64,000 bases of DNA from contig CAJJBV010000004.1 in assembly GCA_905182525.1 (NCBI GenBank), positions 367,543 through 431,542 on the forward strand, written 5' to 3'. The first letter of the stretch is position 1, and each line of letters starts with the position of its first letter. Source of the stretch: Cryomorphaceae bacterium. GTDB taxonomy: Bacteria; Bacteroidota; Bacteroidia; Flavobacteriales_D; Parvicellaceae. The notes below the pieces were generated by a model, which saw only the letters and a program-made list of their open reading frames with translations, ran no database searches and was not told the origin of the DNA. Of this stretch, positions 18,167-27,248 are shown piece after piece. A program made the translations under genes and the position numbers.

Positions 18167-18963
18167 TAATTAGGATTTCCATCAAACTTGTATACTGGAT
18201 TTCCTAATTTTAAAGATTCAGCATATTTTTCTGCTTTTACAGCATCTTTTGAACTAGGATAGTTTTTATAAACATTTTCATAAAGTTTGATTGCTTCAGG
18301 ATAATTTTCCTCAATTTCTAAACACAAAGCAGCTTTCATTAGATAAATAGGTGTAGTAAGCTCATTATCTTTTCTTTGATATGCTTTTTGGTAATAAACT
18401 AAAGCATCACTTACAGCTCCTAACTGAAGATATGCATCACCTATAGCACCTTGAGTAATTGTTCCAATAAGTTCGTCGTTTATATTTACTTTTTTAAGTT
18501 CAATGATAGCATTTTCATAATTTTTATCATTTAAATAAGAGATTCCTAAATTATACTGAGCTATAATACCAGCTTTTTGACCAGAATATTTTTTTGATAT
18601 TTGTTTAAAACCTTTGAAAAATCCTAAACTATCACCATTAATAGCAGATTCCCAATCTTCTTGATCAAAAGCTTTAGACTCTGCTTGCCATAATTTTTCT
18701 AATGCTTCTTCTTCCTTAGGTTCAACAACCATTTTATCATAAACTTTGAATCCAATAAATATTAGAATAACCGAAAGAACAGCAATAGAATATGTAGTAA
18801 CTTTCTTTTTGTTATTTATGAAATATTCATAACCTTTTTCCCCAAGAACAAGCTCAAGTTTATTTTCTGTTATGTTTTCTTGATTTTCAACTTCAGAATT
18901 TGATGTTTTCTCTGCAGACTCCACTGTAGATTTAATTTGCTCTTTATTTTTTTCTTCTGCCAT
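18166..18963 (-). CDS. Single-pass TPR membrane protein (YfgM-like)
   Basis: A 265-residue protein with an acidic N-terminal cytoplasmic stretch (about 70 residues), one membrane helix (VTTYSIAVLSVILIFIGFKVY, about residues 55-75) and TPR repeats over residues 110-245 (AQYNLGISYLNDKNYENAIIELKK, GDAYLQLGAVSDALVYYQKAYQ, LMKAALCLEIEENYPEAIKLYENVYKNYP). The layout is that of YfgM-like proteins, which hold periplasmic client proteins near the Sec translocon; that role here is only inferred. It is the first gene of a two-gene unit with ribH, with a TAttTTTG promoter candidate about 43 bases upstream. Confidence 0.8.
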   Translation of the reverse strand: MAEEKNKEQIKSTVESAEKTSNSEVENQENITENKLELVLGEKGYEYFINNKKKVTTYSIAVLSVILIFIGFKVYDKMVVEPKEEEALEKLWQAESKAFDQEDWESAINGDSLGFFKGFKQISKKYSGQKAGIIAQYNLGISYLNDKNYENAIIELKKVNINDELIGTITQGAIGDAYLQLGAVSDALVYYQKAYQRKDNELTTPIYLMKAALCLEIEENYPEAIKLYENVYKNYPSSKDAVKAEKYAESLKLGNPVYKFDGNPN

Positions 18964-19005
18964 TAGACTTGTAATAGAAATCTTTCGATTTATTTAATTT
19001 GTTTG

Positions 19006-19013
19006 CAAAAATA
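19006..19013 (-). promoter_or_regulatory. Candidate -7 element TAttTTTG (minus strand) for the TPR-ribH unit
   Basis: Read on the minus strand the bases give TATTTTTGC, matching TAnnTTTG with the often-seen following C. It lies 43 bases before the ATG at 18963, a reasonable leader length. No exact -33 TTTG is present; TTAG at about 19035-19038 is the nearest. Confidence 0.4.
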
Positions 19014-19062
19014 GTTTTTTTTATAAATTAAAAACTAATCTTTTATATTGTAATTTTATAAA

Positions 19063-20157
19063 ATGTATTTATCCAGTCTATCACTTTTAAATTTCAAGAA
19101 CATTTCTCAGTCCGATTTAGTCCTTTCTAGCAGAGTTAATTGCTTTTTGGGTGACAATGGTCAAGGAAAAACAAATTTATTAGATGCAATATATCATTTA
19201 AGTTACACTAAAAGTTTTTTTAATTCTATAGATAGTCAAAATGTAATGTTTGAAGAGTCTTTATACGTAATTCAAGGTGAAGTTAATAATGAACAAGATC
19301 AATATAATTTGTATTGTGGCTTGAAAAAAGGAGAAAAAAAGATTTTTAAAAAGAATAAAAAAATTTATAAAAAACTTGCCGATCATATAGGTCTTTTCCC
19401 AGTTGTAATGATCACTCCATATGACATAAACTTAGTATTAGAGGGTAGCGAAACTAGAAGAAGATTTTTCGATGCACTAATTGCCCAATTTGATAAAAAT
19501 TATTTACTGGGATTATTACAGTATAATAAGCTACTAAAACAAAGAAATGCACTTTTAAAAACAAATAGTAGTTCTATTGATTTGTTAGAAATTTATGAAG
19601 AGCAAATGGTTGAAAAAGCCCAAGAGATTCATCAGTCTAGAAAAACATTCATAAGGGAATTCATTCCAATATTTGATAAGTTTTATCAAGATATTTCATC
19701 TAATAAAGAAGAGGTAAATTTAAATCATCACTCATCATTGTACGAAAACTCAATGAAAGAATTATTTATTCAAAACAGAACCAAAGACCAATTAATTGGA
19801 CATACTTCTACAGGCATACATAGAGATGATTTTTTATTTTCTATAGGCGGGAATCAACTTAAAAAGTTTGGTTCACAGGGTCAGCAAAAAACATATTTGA
19901 TAGCTTTGAAATTGGCGAAATTTGAATACATAAAACTTAAAAAAAATATTACTCCTGTATTATTACTAGATGACATATTCGATAAGTTAGATGACCATAG
20001 AGTAGGGTATATACTTAACTTAATACAAAAAAATAATCTGGGCCAAACATTTATAACAGATACCAGTAAAGAAAAAATTCCCAATATTTTATCGGACTTA
20101 AAAATTGACAGTAATTTGTTTTGGGTAGAAAATGGTAATTCAACTAAAATAAATTAG
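19063..20157 (+). CDS. recF: DNA replication and repair protein RecF
   Basis: A 364-residue SMC-like ATPase with Walker A GDNGQGKT (residues 30-37), the RecF motif LVLEGSETRRRFFDALIAQFD, the ABC signature region LKKFGSQGQQKTYLIALKLAKF and Walker B PVLLLDDIFDKLD. RecF with RecO and RecR loads RecA at single-strand gaps. The length is normal. It is divergent from the TPR-ribH pair and its TAG stop is directly followed by the ATG of the DUF721 gene, so the two form an operon. Confidence 0.97.
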   Translation: MYLSSLSLLNFKNISQSDLVLSSRVNCFLGDNGQGKTNLLDAIYHLSYTKSFFNSIDSQNVMFEESLYVIQGEVNNEQDQYNLYCGLKKGEKKIFKKNKKIYKKLADHIGLFPVVMITPYDINLVLEGSETRRRFFDALIAQFDKNYLLGLLQYNKLLKQRNALLKTNSSSIDLLEIYEEQMVEKAQEIHQSRKTFIREFIPIFDKFYQDISSNKEEVNLNHHSSLYENSMKELFIQNRTKDQLIGHTSTGIHRDDFLFSIGGNQLKKFGSQGQQKTYLIALKLAKFEYIKLKKNITPVLLLDDIFDKLDDHRVGYILNLIQKNNLGQTFITDTSKEKIPNILSDLKIDSNLFWVENGNSTKIN

Positions 20158-20454
20158 ATGAAAAAAAGAAATGCTAATGAGGAGAAATTATCCAATGTCG
20201 TTAATGATTTCATTGATAAGTTTGGTTTAAAAAAAAGATTTCAAGAACATGAAATTCTTCAAGCTTTTAGTGGGATTATGGGGCCATATCTTATGAAAAA
20301 AGTAACTAATTCTTATGTAAAGAATCATAAACTCTTTTTAAAACTTTCAAGTTCTTCTTTTAAGCAAGAACTATTGATGCAAAAAACAAAATTATTAGAA
20401 CAACTTAATGCTGAAATTGGAGAAAATTACTTAAAAGATTTGGTTTTTATTTAA
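20158..20454 (+). CDS. DUF721 (DciA-like) protein
   Basis: A 98-residue protein with the DUF721 pattern: an N-terminal helix, then FQEHEILQAFSGIMGPYLMKKVTNSYVKNHKLFLKLSSSSFKQELLMQKTKLLEQLN. DUF721 includes DciA, the ancestral loader of the replicative helicase DnaB. Its placement immediately after recF, with no bases between stop and start, is common in Bacteroidota and agrees with a replication role. The short Bacteroidota forms have not been tested as helicase loaders to my knowledge. Confidence 0.85.
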   Translation: MKKRNANEEKLSNVVNDFIDKFGLKKRFQEHEILQAFSGIMGPYLMKKVTNSYVKNHKLFLKLSSSSFKQELLMQKTKLLEQLNAEIGENYLKDLVFI

Positions 20455-21305
20455 CCAAGACCAACGTCTAGAGTCATCATTACAATAAACCCTGCAATTA
20501 AACCCATAGTGGCTAAATCTGTATTTCCTCCTTTTTGACTTTCGGGAATTACTTCTTCAACTACAATAAAAATCATTGCTCCTGCAGCAAAAGCTAACGC
20601 ATAAGGTAAAACTGGTAATACTTGCAAAACTATTGCAGCTCCTATTACTGCAAATATTGGTTCAACTATAGCTGAAAGTTGTCCCCACTGCCAAGATTTA
20701 AACTTACTTAGTCCTTGTCGTCTTAAAGGTAGTGAAACAGCGAAACCCTCAGGAAAATTTTGAATTCCAATACCGATTGCTAGGGCAACAGCAGAGCCAA
20801 GTGTAAATATTTCAACATTTATAAGTTCTGGAGCTGCAATGGCACCAAATGCTACTCCAACTGCTAATCCTTCTGGAATATTATGTAAAGCAATTGCTAA
20901 AACTAAAAGAATTGTTTTTTGCCATTTTGTATTTACACCTTCTGCATTGGCTTTTTTTTCAAACAGATGGAGATGAGGGATGATTTTGTCTAGAACAAAT
21001 AAAAATAATGCACCAAAAAAGAAACCAATTGTAGGTGCTAACCATGATGGTAAATTACTTAACCCTAATTCTTTTTGCATTTCTGCATACTCAATTGCGG
21101 GAGCTAATAAAGACCAAAAACTAGCAGCTATCATTACTCCACCAGTAAACCCTAAAGAAATATCTAAAACCTTTCTGTTAGAAGAATTTATAAAGAAAAC
21201 TAATCCTGCTCCAATAGCTGTTATGATCCATGTAAATAAACCCGCTACAAGTGCTTGAATAATTGGATGCTGATCAATAAACCAAATTTTAATTATTTCA
21301 ATCAT
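20451..21305 (-). CDS. ZIP-family metal transporter (GufA-like)
   Basis: A 284-residue ZIP transporter with about eight membrane helices. The two metal-site helices are clear: ALHNIPEGLAVGVAFG (HNIPEG) and GIQNFPEGFAVSLPLRRQG (QNFPEG), with the cytoplasmic His-containing loop (KIIPHLHLFEKK) between helices 3 and 4. GufA-type ZIPs import zinc, iron or manganese. The start overlaps the stop of the DtxR/MntR-type regulator by 8 bases, so the pair is an operon and the regulated metal is probably the transported one. Its stop overlaps the DUF721 stop on the opposite strand. Confidence 0.9.
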   Translation of the reverse strand: MIEIIKIWFIDQHPIIQALVAGLFTWIITAIGAGLVFFINSSNRKVLDISLGFTGGVMIAASFWSLLAPAIEYAEMQKELGLSNLPSWLAPTIGFFFGALFLFVLDKIIPHLHLFEKKANAEGVNTKWQKTILLVLAIALHNIPEGLAVGVAFGAIAAPELINVEIFTLGSAVALAIGIGIQNFPEGFAVSLPLRRQGLSKFKSWQWGQLSAIVEPIFAVIGAAIVLQVLPVLPYALAFAAGAMIFIVVEEVIPESQKGGNTDLATMGLIAGFIVMMTLDVGLG

Positions 21306-21954
21306 AAGTTTCTAATAATAGGTTTTGACAAATTTTTTCAGAAAAAGTTAATTTTCTATTATTTATTTCAACTATAAAAGTTCCATCAAATTCTAAAACT
21401 TCTATTACTTTTATAGAGTCTCCAAGCTTTATTTTTTCTTTATCTAGATAACTCAATAAGCTAGCTGTTCCTTTTTTTACACCTGTTATTATTCCCTCTT
21501 GCTGAATTTTAAGCTCTACTAAAAGCTTTTGGTTCATTTTCTCTATTTTCCCCTCTTTATTTGGAATTGGATCTCCATGTGGATCATATTTAGGGTTTCC
21601 TAAAAAATCGTCAAGATTTTCAATTAATTCTTCGGATTTAATATGCTCTAACTGTTCTGCAATTAAATGAACCTGATCCCATCCGAAACCTAATTTATCT
21701 ACTAAAAAAGTTTCCCAAAGTCTGTGCTTTCTAATAATAGATAATGCTATTAGTTTCCCTTTTTTAGTAAGTGAAGAGCCTTTATATTTTTGGTAGTTGA
21801 TGTATTTTTTATCGGCTAGTTTTTTTAACATATCTGTTACACTAGAAGGTTTCATATTTAAATAATCCGCAACAGAATTTGTTGAAATAGAGTCATAATC
21901 CATTTCTAGATGATAAATAGCTTTTAAATAATCTTCTTCAGATTGAGAATTCAT
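21298..21954 (-). CDS. DtxR/MntR-family metal-dependent transcriptional regulator
   Basis: A 218-residue regulator with an N-terminal winged helix (SEEDYLKAIYHLE...STNSVADYLNMKPSSVTDMLKKLADKKYINYQKY), a dimerisation and metal-binding domain (IIRKHRLWETFLVDKLGFGWDQVHLIAEQLEH, with the His, Glu and Cys-position residues of the family) and a C-terminal FeoA/SH3-like domain. Such proteins bind Mn2+ or Fe2+ and repress uptake genes. The metal cannot be fixed from the sequence. It heads an operon with the ZIP gene. A perfect 26-bp palindrome begins 15 bases before its start and a second palindrome precedes the divergent TonB receptor, so it probably regulates itself, the ZIP and the receptor. Confidence 0.92.
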   Translation of the reverse strand: MNSQSEEDYLKAIYHLEMDYDSISTNSVADYLNMKPSSVTDMLKKLADKKYINYQKYKGSSLTKKGKLIALSIIRKHRLWETFLVDKLGFGWDQVHLIAEQLEHIKSEELIENLDDFLGNPKYDPHGDPIPNKEGKIEKMNQKLLVELKIQQEGIITGVKKGTASLLSYLDKEKIKLGDSIKVIEVLEFDGTFIVEINNRKLTFSEKICQNLLLETYD

Positions 21955-21969
21955 TAGTGTAAAGTTAAT

Positions 21970-21995
21970 TTATTTTTAGACAAGTCTAAAAATAA
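21970..21995. promoter_or_regulatory. Perfect 26-bp palindrome, probable operator for the DtxR/MntR-type regulator
   Basis: Two 12-base arms, TTATTTTTAGAC and GTCTAAAAATAA, are exact inverted repeats around AA. The inner TTTTTAGAC/GTCTAAAAA resembles known DtxR/MntR-family boxes in being an AT-rich interrupted palindrome. It sits in the 67-base divergent gap between regulator and TonB receptor, where the promoters of both must be. Confidence 0.8.
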
Positions 21996-22000
21996 TATTT

Positions 22001-22013
22001 ATTTAGACTAAAT
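22001..22013. promoter_or_regulatory. Second half-similar palindrome ATTTAG-A-CTAAAT, probable second operator
   Basis: Six-base arms ATTTAG and CTAAAT around one base share the TTAGAC/GACTAA core of the larger palindrome 5 bases upstream. It overlaps the candidate -7 element of the TonB receptor, as expected for a repressor site that blocks RNA polymerase. Confidence 0.65.
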
Positions 22014-22016
22014 TTG
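22009..22016 (+). promoter_or_regulatory. Candidate -7 element TAaaTTTG of the TonB receptor gene
   Basis: TAAATTTG is an exact TAnnTTTG match that overlaps the second operator and ends 5 bases before the ATG at 22022. If it is the true promoter the mRNA would start at or next to the start codon. A later in-frame start would cut into the signal peptide, so a leaderless transcript is the simplest reading. Confidence 0.4.
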
Positions 22017-22021
22017 TATAT

Positions 22022-24262
22022 ATGAAAAGAATTTCTATTTATTTCTGTTTTTTTTTAATAGCATTTCAATCTTTTTCTCAAGCTTTTGATATCACTGGTC
22101 AAGTAATTGATCTAAGAAAACAACCAATTCCTTTTGTACACATTACAGATATTAAAACTAAAACTACTGTAGTTAGTGATGTATTAGGAAATTTTAGTAT
22201 TGGACTTGAAAACAAGCATTCTATAATTAAAGCTTCTGCAGTTGGTTTTAAAAGTTTAGAATTAAAGCTAGATGATCAGAATATTGAAAATCTTATTTTA
22301 ATCACTCTAAAAGAGGATAATGATATTCTAAAAGAAATGGTTATTAGTGGAACACTTGAGCTAATAGAAAGGAAAGAAAGTCCTATTCCAATAGCTGTTT
22401 ACTCTTCTCAGTTTCTTAATATAGTACCAGCTCCAAGTTTGGTAGAAGCGACTAATCAAATTACAGGACTTAGACCTCAATTAAATTGTTCTGTTTGTAA
22501 TACTGGAGATATTCATATTAACGGAATGGAAGGAGCTTATTCTATGATCGTAATTGACGGAATGCCTATAATGGGAGGATTGTCAACTGTTTATGGATTA
22601 CAAGGTATCCCAACTAGCTTAATAGATCAAGTTGAAGTTATTAAAGGTCCAGCATCTACACTTTATGGATCAGAAGCAATGGCTGGATTAATTAATGTTG
22701 TAACCAAGAATATAAATTGTATTCCAAGGTTTTCCTTAGATTTTAACCTTTCTTCATGGGGAGAGCTTCAAACATCTGTGAGTTTTAAATTTCTAGATAA
22801 AGAAAAGTTTAAAGCTTTTACAGCAATAGATGTTTTTAAATATAATAATCCTATTGATAATAACAATGATGGTTTTACAGATTTAACTCTGAAAAATAGA
22901 TATTCTATTTTTAATAAGTTACAATTTTTTAATGATAAAGGTGCTAACCCTCTAAATATTACATTTAGATATTTAAATGAAGACCGTTGGGGTGGACAAA
23001 TGGACTTTAAACAAGAAGATAGAGGTAAAAATACTGTTTATGGAGAAGCTATATTAACCAATAGATTAGAGATTAGTTCTTTTTATAAAGCTCAAAAACT
23101 GACTAATCTTAAATGGCAAAACTCTTTTAGCTATCATGACCAAAACTCTTGGTATGGACTTACAGATTATAATGCTCAACAAACTATAGGGTTTAGCCAA
23201 CTAACATTACATAAAAAATTAGGAGAAAAACATAATTTATTAAACGGTTTAGCATTAAGATATAATAACTATAATGATAATACTTCAGCAACTACTAATG
23301 CTGATAGCTGGTGGCTTCCAGGTTTATTTATCCAAGATAATTTCAAATTAACTAAAAATCAAAAAATATTATTTGGATGGAGAACAGATTTCCATACTAA
23401 ACACGGCTATATTCACTCTCCAAGAATTAATTACCAATGGAATATAACAGATAATTCAACTTTAAGGATTGGATATGGTGACGGATTTAGAGTAGTTAAT
23501 GTATTTACAGAAGATCATGCTGCTTTAACTGGTGCAAGGGAAGTTGTTTTTTTAGAAGAATTAAAACCTGAAAAATCAAAAAATATAAATATTAATTTAA
23601 ACAATTCTTGGAATACTGAAACGTTAAAAATTTCTATTGAGTCATCTGTTTTTGAATCTAGATTTTCTAACAAGATAATTCCAGATTTCTTAACCAACGA
23701 TAACCAAATTATTTATTCTAATTTATCAGGATATGCAATTGCTAGGGGAATATCATCTGAAATTTTCTTAAAAATGAATAAGATTCCTTTAAAAACTTCT
23801 GCTAATGCTACTATACTAGATGTTTCTAATTTTAATTATAATAATTCAGGAGAATTGATCAAAAGCAGACAACTTTTAGCTGAAAAATACAGTGTAAAAT
23901 GGACTTTAATATATATTCTTGAAAAAATAGGATTAGAGATTAATTATGCTGCTACAAATTACGGTCCAATAAGGTTGCCTTTGCTACAAAATGATTTTAG
24001 ATCTGAATATTCATTTCCATACACAATTCACAATATTAAATTTTCAAAAAACTTTAATAATGGCTGGAGCACATTTTTAGGAGTAAGAAATTTCACCAAT
24101 TTCACACCACCAGATTATTCAATTTTAAGATCAAACGATCCATTTGATAATAATATAAATGACCCTATTGACAACCCAAATGGTTATACTTTTGATGCCT
24201 CTTATATGTATGCATCATTCCAAGGAATTAATATAGTTTTTGGTGGTAGTTTTGTTTTTTAG
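22022..24262 (+). CDS. TonB-dependent outer-membrane receptor, probably metal-related
   Basis: A 746-residue receptor with a signal peptide (MKRISIYFCFFLIAFQSFSQ), a carboxypeptidase-D-like beta-sandwich (residues about 22-105, FDITGQVIDLRKQPIPFVHI), a plug domain with VIDGMPIMGGLSTVYGLQGIP and VEVIKGPASTLYGSEAMAGLINVVTK, and a barrel with the terminal strand MYASFQGINIVFGGSFVF ending in Phe. There is no SusD partner, so it is not a typical glycan receptor. The divergent position and shared operators with the DtxR/MntR-type regulator suggest it takes up a metal complex such as a siderophore, haem or cobalamin; the substrate is unknown. It ends 2 bases from the convergent fadE stop. Confidence 0.9.
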   Translation: MKRISIYFCFFLIAFQSFSQAFDITGQVIDLRKQPIPFVHITDIKTKTTVVSDVLGNFSIGLENKHSIIKASAVGFKSLELKLDDQNIENLILITLKEDNDILKEMVISGTLELIERKESPIPIAVYSSQFLNIVPAPSLVEATNQITGLRPQLNCSVCNTGDIHINGMEGAYSMIVIDGMPIMGGLSTVYGLQGIPTSLIDQVEVIKGPASTLYGSEAMAGLINVVTKNINCIPRFSLDFNLSSWGELQTSVSFKFLDKEKFKAFTAIDVFKYNNPIDNNNDGFTDLTLKNRYSIFNKLQFFNDKGANPLNITFRYLNEDRWGGQMDFKQEDRGKNTVYGEAILTNRLEISSFYKAQKLTNLKWQNSFSYHDQNSWYGLTDYNAQQTIGFSQLTLHKKLGEKHNLLNGLALRYNNYNDNTSATTNADSWWLPGLFIQDNFKLTKNQKILFGWRTDFHTKHGYIHSPRINYQWNITDNSTLRIGYGDGFRVVNVFTEDHAALTGAREVVFLEELKPEKSKNININLNNSWNTETLKISIESSVFESRFSNKIIPDFLTNDNQIIYSNLSGYAIARGISSEIFLKMNKIPLKTSANATILDVSNFNYNNSGELIKSRQLLAEKYSVKWTLIYILEKIGLEINYAATNYGPIRLPLLQNDFRSEYSFPYTIHNIKFSKNFNNGWSTFLGVRNFTNFTPPDYSILRSNDPFDNNINDPIDNPNGYTFDASYMYASFQGINIVFGGSFVF

Positions 24263-24264
24263 AT

Positions 24265-26040
24265 TTATAAAAAGTATTTATTTTCCTCTATAAGTTTCTT
24301 GGCAATTAACCTTCTGTGTTCTTTCAGGTTTGCAGCACTCACCTTGGTAAATCTTTTTAGCCCCATTAGTAATATTTTTTGTTCATCTCCCTGTAAAATT
24401 GCATAAATAGCTTCTTTTCCATTTTTACTAACTTTTTCAATTACATGATGTAGAAAATTAATACATATAGATATTTTTTCTTCGTGTTTTTCTCTTCCAT
24501 CCTTAGAAAGGATTTTCTCAGTTTTTAATAATGCAGACTCAAGCATATAGGTGTCGATAATCATCTCTGAAATATTCATCATTATTTCTTGTTCGTCTTT
24601 AAGCTTGTTCCCTAATTTTTCCGATGCTGTTCCAGCTACCATTAAAATTGCTTTTTTCAAGTTTGCTAATACCTTTTTTTCTTCCTCAAACAACTCGTTT
24701 TTTGGGGAATCAAACGACGGAATAGTCATAATTTCTTTAATAACTGCTTTTGCTGGGTTCATTAAATCAATTTCACCCATTATTCCTTTTTTTAATATCA
24801 TTTTCACGATCAGTAATCGATTTATTTCGTTAGTACCTTCATAAATTCTTGATATTCTGGCATCTCTGTAGCATGCTTCTACCTCAGATTCTGCAGAAAA
24901 CCCCATTCCACCATAAATTTGAACAGCTTCATCGGAAACATACTGAACAACTTCAGAACAAAAAACCTTTAATATTGCACATTCTATGGAATATTCTTCT
25001 ACACCTTGAAGTTTTGCATCTTGTGTAGAAAGTCCTTTAGCCTCTAATCTTGCAATGTTATCTTCTATATTTTGACCACTTCTATAATTCCCAGCATCGG
25101 CAACGTATGTTTTAGTTGCCATTTCAGCGAGTTTGAATTGAATAGCTCCAAATGAAGAAATTAGCGTATTAAATTGTTTACGTTCGTTAGCATAGCTTAC
25201 AGCATAATTAATTATTTTTTTAGCAGCACCTATCACAGCAACTCCTAATTTTATCCTGCCTACATTTAATGAATTCATAGCAATTTTGAATCCCTCTCCG
25301 CGCTTGCCTAACATTGCAGATTTATGAACTTTTACTTTATTGTAAAAAACTTGTCGTGTTGATGAAGAACGAATTCCAAGTTTTGCTTCTTCTGGATTTA
25401 ATGTTAAACCATCTACTTTATCTTTTTCAAAAACAAACCCAGTAATGTTTTTATCATTTTCAATTCTAGCAAAAACTATAAAAACATGAGCAAATCCAGC
25501 ATTTGATATCCAAATTTTTTGACCTGTTATTTCATAATGTTCTCCATCGTCACACAAAACAGCTTTGGTTTTTCCAGAATTTGCATCAGATCCCGCATCT
25601 GGTTCGGTAAGGTTATAACAAGCCATCCATTCCCCAGAAGAAATTTTTGGTAAATAATGAAGTTTTTGTTCTTCACTTCCGTAAAGTAAAATTGGAAGGG
25701 TTCCAATGCCAGTATGAGCTCCAAAAGCTGTAGCAATTGATCCTGATAAACTTGATATTTCTTCGCAAATTAGCATTCCAGTATTAAATCCCATTCCTAA
25801 ACCTTGGTATTTTTCAGGTACGCTTACTGCAAGAAGTCCAAGTTCACCAGCTTTACGCATTAATTTTTCAACTAGTTCGTAATCTTTCTTTTCAAAACGC
25901 ATCAAATTTGGCTTTATTTCTAGGTTTGAAAATTCCTTAGTTGCATTAAGCATCATCAATTGCTCTTCCCCAAATTCTTCTCTAATAAAAACTTCTTTAT
26001 AATTTGTTTCTTTTACTAAAAATTCTCCTCCTTTTATCAT
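24265..26040 (-). CDS. fadE: Acyl-CoA dehydrogenase (FadE of the fadNAE type)
   Basis: A 591-residue acyl-CoA dehydrogenase. The N-terminal, middle and C-terminal domains are visible (LLAVSVPEKYQGLGMGFNTGM; CYNLTEPDAGSDANSGKTKA, FAD/acyl binding; YANERKQFNTLISSFGAIQFKLAEMA), and the catalytic base is Glu401 in RIYEGTNEINR. A further helical domain of about 170 residues follows, as in B. subtilis FadE (similar length). It carries out the first, FAD-dependent step of beta-oxidation. It is the last gene of the marR-fadN-fadA-fadE run, 18 bases after fadA. Confidence 0.93.
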   Translation of the reverse strand: MIKGGEFLVKETNYKEVFIREEFGEEQLMMLNATKEFSNLEIKPNLMRFEKKDYELVEKLMRKAGELGLLAVSVPEKYQGLGMGFNTGMLICEEISSLSGSIATAFGAHTGIGTLPILLYGSEEQKLHYLPKISSGEWMACYNLTEPDAGSDANSGKTKAVLCDDGEHYEITGQKIWISNAGFAHVFIVFARIENDKNITGFVFEKDKVDGLTLNPEEAKLGIRSSSTRQVFYNKVKVHKSAMLGKRGEGFKIAMNSLNVGRIKLGVAVIGAAKKIINYAVSYANERKQFNTLISSFGAIQFKLAEMATKTYVADAGNYRSGQNIEDNIARLEAKGLSTQDAKLQGVEEYSIECAILKVFCSEVVQYVSDEAVQIYGGMGFSAESEVEACYRDARISRIYEGTNEINRLLIVKMILKKGIMGEIDLMNPAKAVIKEIMTIPSFDSPKNELFEEEKKVLANLKKAILMVAGTASEKLGNKLKDEQEIMMNISEMIIDTYMLESALLKTEKILSKDGREKHEEKISICINFLHHVIEKVSKNGKEAIYAILQGDEQKILLMGLKRFTKVSAANLKEHRRLIAKKLIEENKYFL

Positions 26041-26058
26041 TGTTTTATTTTAATTTTT

Positions 26059-27237
26059 TTACAATATTTCAAATATTCCACAAGCTCCCTGTCCAGTTCC
26101 AACACACATGGTAACAGCTCCAAATTTTTGTTTTCTTCTTTTCATTTCATTAATTAACTGAACACTAAGTTTGGCACCTGTACAACCTAAAGGATGTCCT
26201 AACGCTATAGCTCCACCATTTACATTTACTATTTCTGGATCAAGTCCTAACTCATTTATAATCGCAACTGATTGAGAGGCAAAAGCTTCATTCAATTCTA
26301 TTTGTTGTAAATCTTTCAGTTTCATTCCGGCTAATTTCAAAGCTTCAGGAATAGCATATAATGGGCCGACTCCCATTATTTTAGGGTCTAATCCAATTAC
26401 TTTATAAGAAATTAATCTTGCAATAGGTTCAATTTTTAGCTCTTTAACCATTTCTTCCGACATTACCATTACAAATGAAGCACCATCAGATGTCTGAGAA
26501 GAGTTGCCCGCAGTGACAGTTCCTCCATTTTTAAAAACAGGCCTTAGTTTACTTAGCGCCTTAATGTTTGAGTTTTTTCTTGGTCCTTCATCTGTTTTTA
26601 CAACATACTTTTTTTCTTGTTTTTTTTCGTTTTCATCTAAAAAAACATGATTAACCTCAATAGGAGCTATTTGACTTTCAAATTTTCCAGTTTCAATAGC
26701 TGAAATAGCTTTAAGGTGTGAGTTCAGTGCAAATTCATCTTGAGAATCTCTACTAACATTAAACTTTTTAGCAACTTCTTCTGCAGTTAATCCCATTCCC
26801 CAGTACCATTCTGGATTCTCTTTACTCACTTTATGATGAGGCACTATTCTCCAACCTCCAAATGGAATAGGGGACATGCATTCTACTCCGCCAGCTATTA
26901 TACAATTAGCAGCTCCAGACTCAATCTGGTATTTTGCAAGAGCAATACTTTGTAATCCAGAAGAACAGTATCTGTTTATTGTCATTCCTGGAACTTTATC
27001 GGTATTTAAGCCCATTAGTGAAATCATCCTAGCTAAATTTAAACCTTGCTCTGCTTCAGGGGTAGCATTGCCAACAATAATATCGTCTATTCTCTCAGTA
27101 TCTAACTCAGGAAAGTCTTTCAATAAGTGCTGTACAACTTGTTTTCCCATTTCATCTGGTCTAGTAAAACGAAACATTCCTTTTCCAGATTTACCAACTG
27201 CTGACCTATATCCACCTACTATATATGCTGTTTTCAT
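26059..27237 (-). CDS. fadA: Acetyl-CoA C-acyltransferase (3-ketoacyl-CoA thiolase)
   Basis: A 392-residue thiolase with the nucleophile Cys91 in [15 protein letters not shown], the active-site His348 in [10 protein letters not shown] and the second Cys378 in [14 protein letters not shown], the three catalytic residues of the family. It performs the last step of beta-oxidation, releasing acetyl-CoA. It begins 11 bases after the fadN stop, and order, lengths and neighbours match fadNAE operons. A biosynthetic acetoacetyl-CoA role is less likely in this context. Confidence 0.95.
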   Translation of the reverse strand: MKTAYIVGGYRSAVGKSGKGMFRFTRPDEMGKQVVQHLLKDFPELDTERIDDIIVGNATPEAEQGLNLARMISLMGLNTDKVPGMTINRYCSSGLQSIALAKYQIESGAANCIIAGGVECMSPIPFGGWRIVPHHKVSKENPEWYWGMGLTAEEVAKKFNVSRDSQDEFALNSHLKAISAIETGKFESQIAPIEVNHVFLDENEKKQEKKYVVKTDEGPRKNSNIKALSKLRPVFKNGGTVTAGNSSQTSDGASFVMVMSEEMVKELKIEPIARLISYKVIGLDPKIMGVGPLYAIPEALKLAGMKLKDLQQIELNEAFASQSVAIINELGLDPEIVNVNGGAIALGHPLGCTGAKLSVQLINEMKRRKQKFGAVTMCVGTGQGACGIFEIL

Positions 27238-27248
27238 AATGAATAATT

